From contig NZ_CP160205.1 in NCBI RefSeq assembly GCF_041080815.1, positions 744,001-808,000 of the forward strand: 64,000 nt of DNA. Reading direction: 5' to 3'. Below are positions 42,782-52,331 of this stretch, piece after piece; the stretch's first letter is position 1, and the number at the start of each line of letters is the position of its first letter. The translations under genes and the position numbers were made by a program. The notes under the pieces were generated by a model. It worked only from the letters and a program-made list of their open reading frames with translations. It had not been told where the DNA came from and did not search any database. This stretch comes from Mucilaginibacter yixingensis (GTDB taxonomy: Bacteria; Bacteroidota; Bacteroidia; Sphingobacteriales; Sphingobacteriaceae).

Positions 42782-45700
42782 TTATAGCAAACAAAGATTG
42801 CTTGGTGCTGCCAGCTTTGCCTCCTGCGTATCTGCAAGTACATTCAAGTTTTCAGCGCTTTTTACAGCTACTGTTTTAGACTTAGCGGCTGGTCTAACGG
42901 GGCTGCCTTCCCATTGGGTGCCTGGGGCCAGCTGTTCGCCTTTCATTACCAGCGAGAGCGGTTTCAGAGTCACATCATCGCCAATAACGCTATCGTATAA
43001 TATAATGGTGCGTGTGCCAATGCTGGTGCGTGCGCCAATATGTACGGAGCCAATCTTCATCACCCTGTCCTCAAACAAGTGAGTTTGCGGACCGCAGTCT
43101 TCGTTCAGGGCAGCGTCATCGCCAATGGTTACCATGTCATACTCGGTAATATCGGTAGTGTCCAGCCAAACGCGTTTACCAATTCTTACACCGAACAAGC
43201 GCAGGGCGATGGGTAAGAACGGGGTGCCTTTCAAAAAGTCGAGCATAAAGGGAACGGCCAGCGCTTCATAAGTGGTGGTAATGGCCTCGCTGCGCCAAAC
43301 GTGGTGTGTCCACATCGGTTTCTGGCTGGCTTTGTAAACGCCCACGGTAGCCCATTTAATAATAGCGGTAATAAGTAATGCCGGCATACCCATATAAAAC
43401 AGGTAGTAGAACGGCAGCTTAGGCATTTGCATTAACACTTGCAGCGCGGTGCGGTCTTTCACCAAATCGTGACAATAAGCGATGAACAATACGCTACAAC
43501 AGATCACCACCGTTTCTGGCAATATAATACGGATGGTTTCTACCAGTCCGCGCGCCAGTTTGCGCTGCCAGCTGGGTTTGGTGGTTAATGATGCCGGATA
43601 GTTGCCACTGCTTTGACGCTTAGGCAACGCAATGGCTGGCGAGCCAAACCAATCGCCGGCAGGCTGAGCCGCCAGTTGTGCCGCAGTAGGAGGTACAGAC
43701 AACACACCGATGAGCATGTTATCGCCTAACTGATACCCTTGCGGGATGAGCGCACTGTTGCCCACAAAGCTGCTGTTGCCAATTCTGGTACGGTTGAGGA
43801 TAAGGCGCTGTCCGCGGATATCCTCTTCGCCCAGGGTTACGGCGTCGGCAATAAAGCTTTCGTCGCCAATCTCCAACATGGTATGGGTTACGTTGCTGGC
43901 GGTAGAGATTTCTGTATTCTTACCAATTTTGGCGCCCAGTAAACGGAAGAAGAACGAAATAAACACAGTAGCATAAATGGGGTGCAGCACAATAAGCGCC
44001 ACGGCAATTAACTGGTCTGACAGCCATTTGCGTACATAAGTTTTGCTGTAGATAGGATAAACGCCCGGTTTAATACCCCAGACCAACAAGCGCGATAGCG
44101 CCACGGTTTCCAGTGCGTACAGTACAATGTACAGCAAGGTAAGCAGCGGTACATGGATAAAATAGTTAAAGTTATAGTCGGGCGCCTGTAAATCCAGGTA
44201 GTTCAATATCTCAATAACAGGGAGCAATGGTAATAGTACCACTACTGGGAAGATAACCAGCAGCAATGTATAGAGCGCGCCATATTTGCCGGTCCTGATC
44301 TGTGATGCTGCCAGTGGTTGCGGTAACTCGTGCTCGGCAGCAACGTGGATTTTTTCCGCCGGGCTACCTTTCCAAACCTCACGCTCGGCAATTACCTGTC
44401 CGGCTGATAGGTGACTCAGATCTTGCAGCTCGCCCCAGGCTTTTACGTGGCTACCGCCAGAGATCACCGCGTTACTGCCGATGTAAGCATGATCGCCAAC
44501 AGTGATCTTGCTAAAACGGATCAGGCCCCGCTCTACCGTAACATTGTCCAGCACCACGCCAGAGCTCAGGCTGGCATCGGAGCCAATCTCGGCCAAATCA
44601 TGCGCGCCAATGGTAATGGCGCTCAGTTGTGCATCTTTAGCCACTTTTGTACCCAATAGGCGCAGGTAAATAGGATAAATGGGCGTACCGTTCATAAACT
44701 GGGCAGGTGCCAGGTCTAACACGCGTTTTACGAGCCAGTAGCGGAAGTAATACCAGCCCCACAACGGATGATCGCCCTCTTTTACTTTGCCCAGCAGCAA
44801 CCATTTAAGGCCGATGCCCAGGAACGAAATAAACGGAGGCACCACACAATACAGCAGCAGGGCTACAACAACGGCTATGCCACGATCTGTACGTCCTGAT
44901 TCTGTACGGGCAACCACGTAGTAGTAGCCCAGGTAAGGCACAAATATCTGGATGGCAAACAAGCTGTAGATAAACAGTAAAGATACGCCCTGCGCCAGCC
45001 CGCAAAGAAAATAACGCAACGGCGGGATCTTGTTAAAGATTGGTTGTTCTTGTTCGGTCGCCTCTTTCTGTCCGGCAGCTTGCTCCCAGGTATCTATGAG
45101 TTTAGCCAGCGGGCGTTGGGTATAAACATCTTTAAGCGATGCATGTTCAACAGCGGCTTGCTGACGCAACATCGATGTAAAAGATGCCGCCAGCAGTGAG
45201 TGCCCGCCAAGGTCATTAAAGAAATCCATCTCCGGCGAAATCTTCCTGCCGGGGAAAACATTAGATAATGCCGCCATCACCCGTTCGGCCAATGGCGCAT
45301 TAGGGTCTATTGCCAAGGGCTCACGAGCTTCCATTTGCAGGAAGAGCTCGGGCACAGGTAATGATTTACGGTCAATCTTCCCGCTGGATAAACGAGGCAT
45401 GGCATCCAGCACCACAATAGCCAGCGGCACCATGTAAGCAGGTAGAACGGCAGACAGTGCGGTGCGTGCATCGTGCTCGGTAAAAGTAGCACCGGGCTTC
45501 AGGGTAACAAAACCGGCCATTTGGTCTTGTCCGGCGGCGTCTTTCTTTAAAGCTACGGCAGCTGCCGATACGCCCGGTAGCTCGCTCAGTTTTACTTCTA
45601 TCTCGCCCAGTTCAATACGGTAGCCGCGCAGTTTCACCTGGTCATCCAGGCGGCCGTGGAAATCAATGCGGCCATCGGCTTGCATTACCACGGCATCACC

Positions 45701-46855
45701 GCTCAGGTAAATGGTATCGCCATTCATGGCGTTCAGCGTGGCGGGTTTGTGCAGAAATTTTTCATGGGTAAGCTCAGGACGATTTACATAGCCCTCGCAC
45801 ACGCCGGGACCAGAAATTACCAATTGACCCTGTTGGCCGTAATCGAGCAAATTAAAATCGTCATCAACCACCGCCAGATCATAGTTAGGCAGTGGCCCGC
45901 CAATGCTAATGGCATCGCCAGGATGAAGGGGGGCCATGGTGCTGGTTACCGTGGTTTCGGTAGGGCCATAGCTGTTGTAAAATGTGTTTTTCCCGGGCTT
46001 ACTCCAGCGGTTCAATACAGCAGGTGTGCAGGCCTCGCCACCGGCGTTTACCATACGCAGGGTGGGGATGTTGTCGTCCATCACGGCCAGCAGGCTGGGT
46101 ACAGCATGTAATATGGTGATCTGATTGCTGCGCAGTATATCGCTCAGTTCATCTACAGATTTGGCAGTAGTGGCATCGGCCACCCAAATGGTGGCTCCGG
46201 CCAGCAGGCTAATCCAGGTTTCTTCGCACCACATATCAAAAGAAACTGAGAAGCCCTGGTATACTTTGTCTTCAGGCTGTATGTTGATTACACTTTGCTC
46301 TGACCTGATGAGGTGACAAATATTGCGGTGCAGGATAGGAATGCCTTTGGGTTTACCTGTACTGCCCGATGTATAAAGTACGTAAGCACGATCATCAGGT
46401 TGTGGGCCGGAAGGGACTTCAAACTCATCATCAGCCTTAGGGAAACGGGGTACTTTAAAAACAAGGCAGTTGAGTGTTGGGCTGCCATCACTAAAACAGG
46501 CCGACGCACCAACCTCCTGCATCACGGTTTGCAAGCGCTCTTCGGGCATCTCCCTGTCCAGCGGAACGTAGGCCGCGCCAGATTTAGCAATGCCCAATAT
46601 AACGGCATGTAGTTCAAGTCCGCGAGTATGCCAAACACCAATAGCCTGGCCGTTGCCAATGTCCTGTTGGGCAATAAATGCAGCGATGCGATCGCTCCAG
46701 CGGTCAAGCTCGGCGTAAGTAAGGTGGGCGTCCCCAAAAATGAGGGCGGTTTTGTTTTTATAATGGTCTGCCGATTGACGGATCAGACTGGCTAAGGTTT
46801 CAGGTTTGATCAGATCCGGACGAGCGGCTCCTCTCAGTAGGCTTTGGGTATTCAT
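42782..46855 (-). CDS. stand-alone NRPS of the Pls/PosA type (A-PCP plus membrane and beta-helix terminal domains)
   Basis: This 1357-residue protein starts with a full adenylation domain (about 20-500): YVLYTSGSTGKPKG, NSYGPTETTV, YLSGDAV, GRLDDQVKLRGYRIELGE and SGKIDRKSLP. A carrier domain follows (about 520-590) with phosphopantetheine Ser553 in LGGHSLL. The C-terminal 750 residues hold three units, each with membrane helices followed by a hexapeptide left-handed beta-helix (around 735-835, 975-1040 and 1235-1320). This matches the terminal domain described for Pls and PosA-type NRPSs, which make homo-poly-amino acids or isopeptides. By eye-alignment to GrsA the pocket is D207 M208 E211 H250 V269 A271 S295 V303 T304 K493. 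Glu at the 239-equivalent hints at a cationic substrate. No condensation or thioesterase domain and no partner gene is present. Confidence 0.85.
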   Translation of the reverse strand: MNTQSLLRGAARPDLIKPETLASLIRQSADHYKNKTALIFGDAHLTYAELDRWSDRIAAFIAQQDIGNGQAIGVWHTRGLELHAVILGIAKSGAAYVPLDREMPEERLQTVMQEVGASACFSDGSPTLNCLVFKVPRFPKADDEFEVPSGPQPDDRAYVLYTSGSTGKPKGIPILHRNICHLIRSEQSVINIQPEDKVYQGFSVSFDMWCEETWISLLAGATIWVADATTAKSVDELSDILRSNQITILHAVPSLLAVMDDNIPTLRMVNAGGEACTPAVLNRWSKPGKNTFYNSYGPTETTVTSTMAPLHPGDAISIGGPLPNYDLAVVDDDFNLLDYGQQGQLVISGPGVCEGYVNRPELTHEKFLHKPATLNAMNGDTIYLSGDAVVMQADGRIDFHGRLDDQVKLRGYRIELGEIEVKLSELPGVSAAAVALKKDAAGQDQMAGFVTLKPGATFTEHDARTALSAVLPAYMVPLAIVVLDAMPRLSSGKIDRKSLPVPELFLQMEAREPLAIDPNAPLAERVMAALSNVFPGRKISPEMDFFNDLGGHSLLAASFTSMLRQQAAVEHASLKDVYTQRPLAKLIDTWEQAAGQKEATEQEQPIFNKIPPLRYFLCGLAQGVSLLFIYSLFAIQIFVPYLGYYYVVARTESGRTDRGIAVVVALLLYCVVPPFISFLGIGLKWLLLGKVKEGDHPLWGWYYFRYWLVKRVLDLAPAQFMNGTPIYPIYLRLLGTKVAKDAQLSAITIGAHDLAEIGSDASLSSGVVLDNVTVERGLIRFSKITVGDHAYIGSNAVISGGSHVKAWGELQDLSHLSAGQVIAEREVWKGSPAEKIHVAAEHELPQPLAASQIRTGKYGALYTLLLVIFPVVVLLPLLPVIEILNYLDLQAPDYNFNYFIHVPLLTLLYIVLYALETVALSRLLVWGIKPGVYPIYSKTYVRKWLSDQLIAVALIVLHPIYATVFISFFFRLLGAKIGKNTEISTASNVTHTMLEIGDESFIADAVTLGEEDIRGQRLILNRTRIGNSSFVGNSALIPQGYQLGDNMLIGVLSVPPTAAQLAAQPAGDWFGSPAIALPKRQSSGNYPASLTTKPSWQRKLARGLVETIRIILPETVVICCSVLFIAYCHDLVKDRTALQVLMQMPKLPFYYLFYMGMPALLITAIIKWATVGVYKASQKPMWTHHVWRSEAITTTYEALAVPFMLDFLKGTPFLPIALRLFGVRIGKRVWLDTTDITEYDMVTIGDDAALNEDCGPQTHLFEDRVMKIGSVHIGARTSIGTRTIILYDSVIGDDVTLKPLSLVMKGEQLAPGTQWEGSPVRPAAKSKTVAVKSAENLNVLADTQEAKLAAPSNLCLL

Positions 46856-47005
46856 TTGATCGGTTTTGTGAACATTAAGACAATTACAGCCGTGCTTGGT
46901 TTAACTACAATCAGGGCATGTTCATCTTTTCTTCATCAAACTAAAAAAGGGGGGTATTGTACCCGGCAACTGATGCGGTCGCCAGGTTATAAAGTTCGAA
47001 TTTTA

Positions 47006-48031
47006 TTAGTTTACTTTTGGTCTGATATGGCCATCTTTATCAAACTCAACCGGTACTAATCCGGCATGTTTCTGGATTGGCGCATCGGCATCATTGCCAA
47101 ACAACGTGCTGATCCATTGACCCTTATCATCCTGGAAAAAAGTATTGTGGCCGGCATAAGGCACAGAAACATAACGGGCGGAGTATGGGCCCATAATGTT
47201 GGTAGCTTCGGCAGTCATACAATGGTAGCGCTCAAAATAGCGTTCGGCGCACGATAGATAGTAGCGGCCGTTGCGTTTAAACATAAACACGCCCTCAAAT
47301 CCCACATGGTTCAATTGTGTGCAGGGACGCGACGGATGGTGATGATCAATATCAGAATCGGGCACACAGGTAAGTTGCACGGGTTTGGTTACCAGGGCCG
47401 TCATATCACTGTTCATTTTAGAGATCATACCGCTGCCACTCAGGAAATAAACGGTGCCGTCATCATCCTGAAACAACGAGGCATCTATGCCTTTGGTAAG
47501 TGGTGCATCAGGTTTGTTAACACTAGTGTACGGGCCCTCGGGCTTACCACTGGTGCTGCGTAGTAAGCCGGTGCCCAGTCCGGTAATGCAATAGGCAATG
47601 TAATAGTTGCCTTTCAAGTAGTGGATTTCGGGCGCCCACAGTGCGCGGCGTTTCTGACCGTTTTTTTCGGTCCACTGTTTTTGCCAGGTGCCATCGCGGT
47701 CAATGCCCCATACCAGGCCCAGCGGTTGCCAGTTTTTCAGGTCTTTTGATCGCCATAGTTTAATGCCCTCATTATCCGTCATAAACTGCGGACCGAGGGT
47801 GCCGGTTAAATAATAGGCTCCATCGCCACCTTTGCAAATGCTTACATCGCGCAGCGGTTCATCTAATATGGCGTGCACCTCGGGCATGGGCGGCTCGCCG
47901 GTATGCGGGTAATCTTTTACGGTTTTATTAGACGGATATTTTGCCGGCGCAACCTGTGCTTTGCCAGTTGCTGCTATCAATACAAAGCAGGCGGTAACAA
48001 GAGCCGCGGCGCCTACAAAATTTTTCTTCAT
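47006..48031 (-). CDS. secreted GH43-family beta-propeller glycosidase
   Basis: The protein has 341 residues and a signal peptide (about 1-25, AATGKA). The GH43 triad is placed at Asp62 in EPLRDVSICKGGDG, Asp183 in KGIDASLFQDDDG and Glu246 in HVGFEGVFMFKRNG. It is more distant from the GH43 at 21427 than expected for a recent duplicate. Substrate cannot be assigned; members act on arabinan, xylan or galactan side chains. It is transcribed leftward toward the NRPS gene, with a 150-base gap that contains no obvious terminator. Confidence 0.85.
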   Translation of the reverse strand: MKKNFVGAAALVTACFVLIAATGKAQVAPAKYPSNKTVKDYPHTGEPPMPEVHAILDEPLRDVSICKGGDGAYYLTGTLGPQFMTDNEGIKLWRSKDLKNWQPLGLVWGIDRDGTWQKQWTEKNGQKRRALWAPEIHYLKGNYYIAYCITGLGTGLLRSTSGKPEGPYTSVNKPDAPLTKGIDASLFQDDDGTVYFLSGSGMISKMNSDMTALVTKPVQLTCVPDSDIDHHHPSRPCTQLNHVGFEGVFMFKRNGRYYLSCAERYFERYHCMTAEATNIMGPYSARYVSVPYAGHNTFFQDDKGQWISTLFGNDADAPIQKHAGLVPVEFDKDGHIRPKVN

Positions 48032-48289
48032 ATTATGGTGTCAATTGGTACCCAAATCTAAAGCTTGCAACGGAACTATTGAAATGTATTACGGATGTTA
48101 CAATCGATTGTTCGGATACTGTAAGCAATCCACAGAGATTCCTTGTTGCCTATAATCAAGCGGTCGAACAGTCCAATTTAATCAAAAACCTTTCGCTTTT
48201 ATCCTTTTACCTTTCACCTTCCTTTGCCCTTTTAACATTTTTTAACATTTTAGGGCCCCAATTAAGTGGCAAAAAAATTACAGGCTGAT

Positions 48290-48297
48290 TAAGTTTG
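48290..48297 (+). promoter_or_regulatory. candidate -7 box for the moxR-bat operon
   Basis: TAAGTTTG matches TAnnTTTG exactly, 21 bases before the moxR ATG. A leader this short is acceptable in Bacteroidota. No good -33 TTTG was seen, so confidence is limited. Confidence 0.35.
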
Positions 48298-48318
48298 CCT
48301 ACCCAAATCAAATATTGA

Positions 48319-49347
48319 ATGGAAGAGTCAAATACCACCGCAACGCCCGTATCGTATTCAACCGATATCAGGGCCTTGAACGAAATGATACAACGCGAGA
48401 GCGAGTTCATCGATCTGCTGAAGATGGAGATGGACAAAGTGATTGTAGGGCAGAAAAACATGGTAGACCGCCTGCTGATAGGCCTGCTGGCCGATGGCCA
48501 CATTCTGTTGGAAGGTGTACCCGGCCTGGCAAAAACGCTGGCTATTAACACCCTGAGCAAGGCCATCCAGGCAGATTTTAGTCGCGTGCAGTTTACGCCA
48601 GACCTGTTACCGGCGGATTTGCTGGGTACCATGATCTACAACCAGAAGAAAGAAGAATTTGTGGTGCGTAAAGGTCCGTTGTTTGCCAACTTTGTTTTGG
48701 CCGATGAGATTAACCGTGCCCCGGCCAAGGTACAGGCCGCCTTGCTGGAAGCCATGCAGGAGCGCCAGATCACTATTGGCGATAATACTTTCCCGCTGCC
48801 AAAGCCATTCCTGGTACTGGCAACTCAAAATCCGCTGGAGCAGGAGGGTACTTACCCGCTGCCAGAGGCGCAGTTGGACCGCTTTATGCTGAAGGTGGTG
48901 ATTGGTTATCCTAATAAGGAGGAAGAGAAGAAGATTATCCGCAGCAATGTATCGTCACAAGGCATGGCGAAGCCAAATGCTATCATCAAACCAGAAGATA
49001 TTGTTCGTGCCCGCCAGGTAGCCCGCGAGGTTTATATGGATGAGAAGATTGAGCAATACATCATTGATATTGTTTTTGCTACCCGCTACCCTGATCAGTA
49101 TAAACTGGGGCAATACAAAAACCTCATTACCTACGGTGGCTCACCTCGTGCCAGTATCAACCTGGCCTTGGCTTCAAAAGCCTATGCGTTTATCAAACGC
49201 CGTGGTTATGTTATTCCGGAGGATGTGCGCGCCGTGGCGCATGACGTAATGCGTCATCGTATTGGCCTTAGCTATGAAGCCGAGGCTGAGAACATTACTA
49301 CCGAGGATATTATTACCGGGATTTTGAATACGGTTGATGTACCGTAA
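48319..49347 (+). CDS. moxR: MoxR-family AAA+ ATPase
   Basis: A 342-residue AAA+ ATPase: Walker A GVPGLAKT (66-73), Walker B and following motif VLADEINRAPAKVQAALLEAMQERQ, sensor 1 LATQNPLEQEGTYPLPEAQLDRF, and the C-terminal lid with YGGSPRASINLALASKAYAF. MoxR proteins act as chaperones that mature or insert metal into partner complexes and typically lie next to DUF58 and VWA proteins, as here. It is the first gene of the aerotolerance operon, separated from the DUF58 gene by 130 bases that contain a repeat. Confidence 0.95.
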   Translation: MEESNTTATPVSYSTDIRALNEMIQRESEFIDLLKMEMDKVIVGQKNMVDRLLIGLLADGHILLEGVPGLAKTLAINTLSKAIQADFSRVQFTPDLLPADLLGTMIYNQKKEEFVVRKGPLFANFVLADEINRAPAKVQAALLEAMQERQITIGDNTFPLPKPFLVLATQNPLEQEGTYPLPEAQLDRFMLKVVIGYPNKEEEKKIIRSNVSSQGMAKPNAIIKPEDIVRARQVAREVYMDEKIEQYIIDIVFATRYPDQYKLGQYKNLITYGGSPRASINLALASKAYAFIKRRGYVIPEDVRAVAHDVMRHRIGLSYEAEAENITTEDIITGILNTVDVP

Positions 49348-49476
49348 CACCCCTCCCGGCCGCCCTCTCAAGGAGTCCTTCGGACCGAAGGGGAGGAGTT
49401 GAAGGCGTGATGGTTTGTAATATAATAGACAAATAAGCAAAGAAAGTCTCCCCTTTGGGGAGATCTAGAGGGGTTC
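49348..49476. repeat. intergenic palindromic repeat between moxR and DUF58
   Basis: Two hairpin-forming pieces are present: CCTTCGGACCGAAGG near 49378-49392 and TCTCCCCTTTGGGGAGA near 49447-49463, the latter in the CCCCTCTA...GGGGAGA style frequent between Bacteroidota genes. It ends one base before the DUF58 ATG region. Confidence 0.6.
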
Positions 49477-49477
49477 T

Positions 49478-50359
49478 ATGGCTAAAGACACCAAAGACCT
49501 GCTGAGCAAGGTTAGAAAGATTGAGATAAAAACGCGGGGACTAAGCAGTCACCTGTTCCAGGGCGAGTACCACTCGGCCTTTAAGGGCAGGGGTATGGCC
49601 TTTAGCGAGGTGCGCGAGTACCAGGTAGGCGATGAGATTCGTACCATTGACTGGAACGTGACCGCGCGCTTTAATCACCCATACGTTAAAGTGTTTGATG
49701 AAGAGCGCGAACTGACCTTTATGCTGTTGATGGATGTGAGTGGGTCTGAACTTTTTGGTACCCAGCATCAACTGAAACAGGAATTGGCAACGGAACTGTG
49801 TGCCGTGCTGGCCTTTTCGGCTATTCAGAATAACGATAAAGTAGGGGTGATCTTTTTTAGCGATAAGATTGAAAAATTCATCCCGCCAAAAAAAGGCAGG
49901 AGTCATATTCTGATGATTATCCGTGAGCTGATTGATTTTAAACCAGAGAGTAAAGGGACCGATATTGCGGGAGCCATCAAATACTTTTCGGGCGTGATTA
50001 AGAAGCGCTGTACGGCTTTTGTGATCTCGGATTTTATTAGTCCGGCGTTTGAGGATGAGCTGAAGATTGCCAACAAGAAGCACGATATCATTGCTCTGAA
50101 ACTGTTTGACAAGCATGAGGAGGAATTTCCGGATCTGGGATTGATCCCGATGAAGGATGAGGAGAGTGGCGAAGTGATGTGGGTAAACACCGGCGATAAA
50201 GAGGTGAGAAAAGCTTTCAGTGCACAAGCCATCAAGCGGAACAGAATGTTGCAGGATACTTTTAAACGCACGGGTGTAGATTATGCCACCATCGGCACGC
50301 ATGAATCATACGTAAAGCCATTAATGACATTGTTTAAAAAACGTGGGAGCAAGCGATAG
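49478..50359 (+). CDS. DUF58 domain protein of the aerotolerance operon
   Basis: The 293-residue protein has the DUF58 signature GRGMAFSEVREYQVGDEIRTIDWNVTAR followed by a VWA-like fold with the metal-site motif MDVSGSELF and a second-site T in KGTDIAGAIKYF. No membrane segment is seen, so it is cytoplasmic. DUF58 proteins always travel with MoxR ATPases and VWA proteins, and probably form the adaptor between the ATPase and the membrane Bat proteins. It lies 3 bases from the next gene. Confidence 0.93.
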   Translation: MAKDTKDLLSKVRKIEIKTRGLSSHLFQGEYHSAFKGRGMAFSEVREYQVGDEIRTIDWNVTARFNHPYVKVFDEERELTFMLLMDVSGSELFGTQHQLKQELATELCAVLAFSAIQNNDKVGVIFFSDKIEKFIPPKKGRSHILMIIRELIDFKPESKGTDIAGAIKYFSGVIKKRCTAFVISDFISPAFEDELKIANKKHDIIALKLFDKHEEEFPDLGLIPMKDEESGEVMWVNTGDKEVRKAFSAQAIKRNRMLQDTFKRTGVDYATIGTHESYVKPLMTLFKKRGSKR

Positions 50360-50362
50360 CGC

Positions 50363-51340
50363 ATGAAGAGTTTTTTGAAATACCCCCTTTTAATTTTACT
50401 GTCGCTGACTTTCGGGCTGAAGGTATTTGCCCAGGCGCCGCTGGTAACAGCCAAGATTGACAGCCCGGTTATAAAAATTGGTCAGCAAACGCTGCTGCAC
50501 TTTTTTATCCACGGACCAAGAAATGCCCCCATCGGTTACCCTGCGCTGAAAGACAGTCTGACATCTAAAGTACTGATCGTTCGTCCTGATAAAACAGATA
50601 CCGTAACAGACAGTAATGAGCCTGGTCAGCAGATTATCCGCAGAAATTATGTCATCACTTCTTTTGATGAGGGTTCATATACCATTCCGCCGGTCAAGTT
50701 TAAGATAGGAAACGATACCGTAGCTACCGAGCCTATTACGCTGGAGGTTAAAACCGTCAAGGTTGATACCACCAAAGCTATTTATGATATCAAGCAGCCC
50801 CTGGCTGTGCCTTACACGCTATGGGACTGGCTGCGTGATAATTGGCCATTTGTGGTTATTCCGCTGTTGATTATAGCACTTATTGCCGGTATCGTCCTCT
50901 ATCTTAAAAATCGCAAAAAGAAAGAGCCAATTGTAGTTGCGCCGCCAAAACCGGCCGTGCCACCGCATATTGCTACCATCAACCGCCTAAATGAGCTGCG
51001 CGATAAAAAGTTATGGCAGATGGATTTTATTAAAGAATACCACGTTGAGCTCACCGATATTATCCGCGATTACTTAACCATCCGCTATGGTATAGCCGCG
51101 CAAGAGAAAACTACCGACGAGATATTAACTGCCCTGCGCCATAACCTCGATCAGGCAGACTATACCCGCCTGCAACAAATGTTTGTACTGGCCGATCTTG
51201 TAAAATTTGCCAAAGCCAAGCCTGTAGCTGCAGAAAACGAGCAGAGCATGGATAACGCCATTGCATTTGTAAAATCGGTACAGCCAAAAGTAGAACCACC
51301 TAAGCAACAAGAAGGAGGCGCCGCAGATGGAGTGGTTTAA
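50363..51340 (+). CDS. membrane protein with BatD-like N-terminus and DUF4381-like C-terminus
   Basis: The 325-residue protein has a signal-like helix (about 5-24), a periplasmic Ig-like domain (about 28-135, ending LEVKTVKVDTTK), a transmembrane helix (about 158-182, WPFVVIPLLIIALIAGIVLY) and a Pro-rich linker (PPKPAVPP). The C-terminal cytoplasmic helical domain contains FIKEYHVELTDIIRDYLTIRYG. This is a standard member of MoxR-DUF58-Bat operons with unknown biochemistry. It overlaps the downstream batA start by 14 bases. Confidence 0.85.
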   Translation: MKSFLKYPLLILLSLTFGLKVFAQAPLVTAKIDSPVIKIGQQTLLHFFIHGPRNAPIGYPALKDSLTSKVLIVRPDKTDTVTDSNEPGQQIIRRNYVITSFDEGSYTIPPVKFKIGNDTVATEPITLEVKTVKVDTTKAIYDIKQPLAVPYTLWDWLRDNWPFVVIPLLIIALIAGIVLYLKNRKKKEPIVVAPPKPAVPPHIATINRLNELRDKKLWQMDFIKEYHVELTDIIRDYLTIRYGIAAQEKTTDEILTALRHNLDQADYTRLQQMFVLADLVKFAKAKPVAAENEQSMDNAIAFVKSVQPKVEPPKQQEGGAADGVV

Positions 51341-52331
51341 GAGTTTGGAGTTTGCGCATAAAGGCTTTTTCTGGGCCTTGCTGCTCATCCCTGCCATGGT
51401 GGGCTGGTACATCTGGAAACAGCAGCGGCTGTACGGTACGCTGAGCGTGCCGGTGATAAAAGGATTTGACCTGCCCAAGAAAAAACTGTTCACTAAAATG
51501 CGCCACAGCGGTATTGTGCTGCGTTGTTTAGGAATGATCATGCTGATTGTGGCCATGGCCCGCCCGCAATCATCATTAAGCTGGCAAGATAGCACTACTG
51601 AGGGGATTGATATCATCATCGCATCAGATATCTCGGCCAGTATGTTGGCAGAAGATTTTAAGCCTAACCGATTAGAGGCCGGCAAAAACATCGCTATCGA
51701 TTTTATCAAAAATAGACCTAACGATCGTATCGGTCTGGTCATCTTCAGTGGTGAGGCGTTTACGCAGTGCCCATTAACCATTGATCATGATGTATTGGTG
51801 AACCTGTATAACGATATCCACAACGGCATGATCCAGGATGGTACCGCCATTGGTATGGGTTTAGCTACAGCTGTTAATCGTATTAAAGACAGCAAGGCCA
51901 AAAGTAAAGTGATCATCTTGCTGACTGATGGCTCTAACAACGCCGGTTCTATACCACCGTTAACGGCTGCAGAGATTGCCCATCAGTTTGGTATCCGTGT
52001 TTATGCCGTTGGTATTGGTACAACTGGTTTTGCACCTTACCCCGTGCCCACGCCAATGGGAGTGCAGTATCAGCGCATCCCGGTTGATATTGACGAGGGT
52101 ACGCTGAGTAAAATTGCTAATGCTACTGGCGGCAAGTATTTCCGAGCTACCAACAATCAGGCATTGCAAAGCATTTACAGTCAGATTGATAAGTTGGAGA
52201 AAGCCAAGATTGACGTTACCCAGTATCACAAGAAAACGGAATGTTTCTTTCCGTTTGCACTGCTGGGTTTGGTGTTCTTGTTGGCCGAGTTTATTTCACG
52301 CAACACATTATTTAAAGGAGCTTTAACCTGA
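51327..52331 (+). CDS. batA: BatA, membrane-anchored VWA protein
   Basis: A 334-residue protein with N-terminal membrane helices (about 13-30 and 60-78), a VWA domain with the metal-ion motif DISAS in IIASDISASMLAEDF and the second-site GTAIGMG, and a C-terminal membrane helix (about 308-326). Bat (Bacteroides aerotolerance) proteins are needed for oxygen tolerance or envelope integrity in some Bacteroidota and spirochaetes; the biochemical role is not settled. Its paralogue batB follows directly with a 1-base overlap. Confidence 0.93.
   Translation: MEWFKSLEFAHKGFFWALLLIPAMVGWYIWKQQRLYGTLSVPVIKGFDLPKKKLFTKMRHSGIVLRCLGMIMLIVAMARPQSSLSWQDSTTEGIDIIIASDISASMLAEDFKPNRLEAGKNIAIDFIKNRPNDRIGLVIFSGEAFTQCPLTIDHDVLVNLYNDIHNGMIQDGTAIGMGLATAVNRIKDSKAKSKVIILLTDGSNNAGSIPPLTAAEIAHQFGIRVYAVGIGTTGFAPYPVPTPMGVQYQRIPVDIDEGTLSKIANATGGKYFRATNNQALQSIYSQIDKLEKAKIDVTQYHKKTECFFPFALLGLVFLLAEFISRNTLFKGALT

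Noticed and set aside
49541..50302. 253-residue minus-strand ORF
   Set aside because: Fully antisense to the DUF58 gene, whose domain motifs and operon position are clear.
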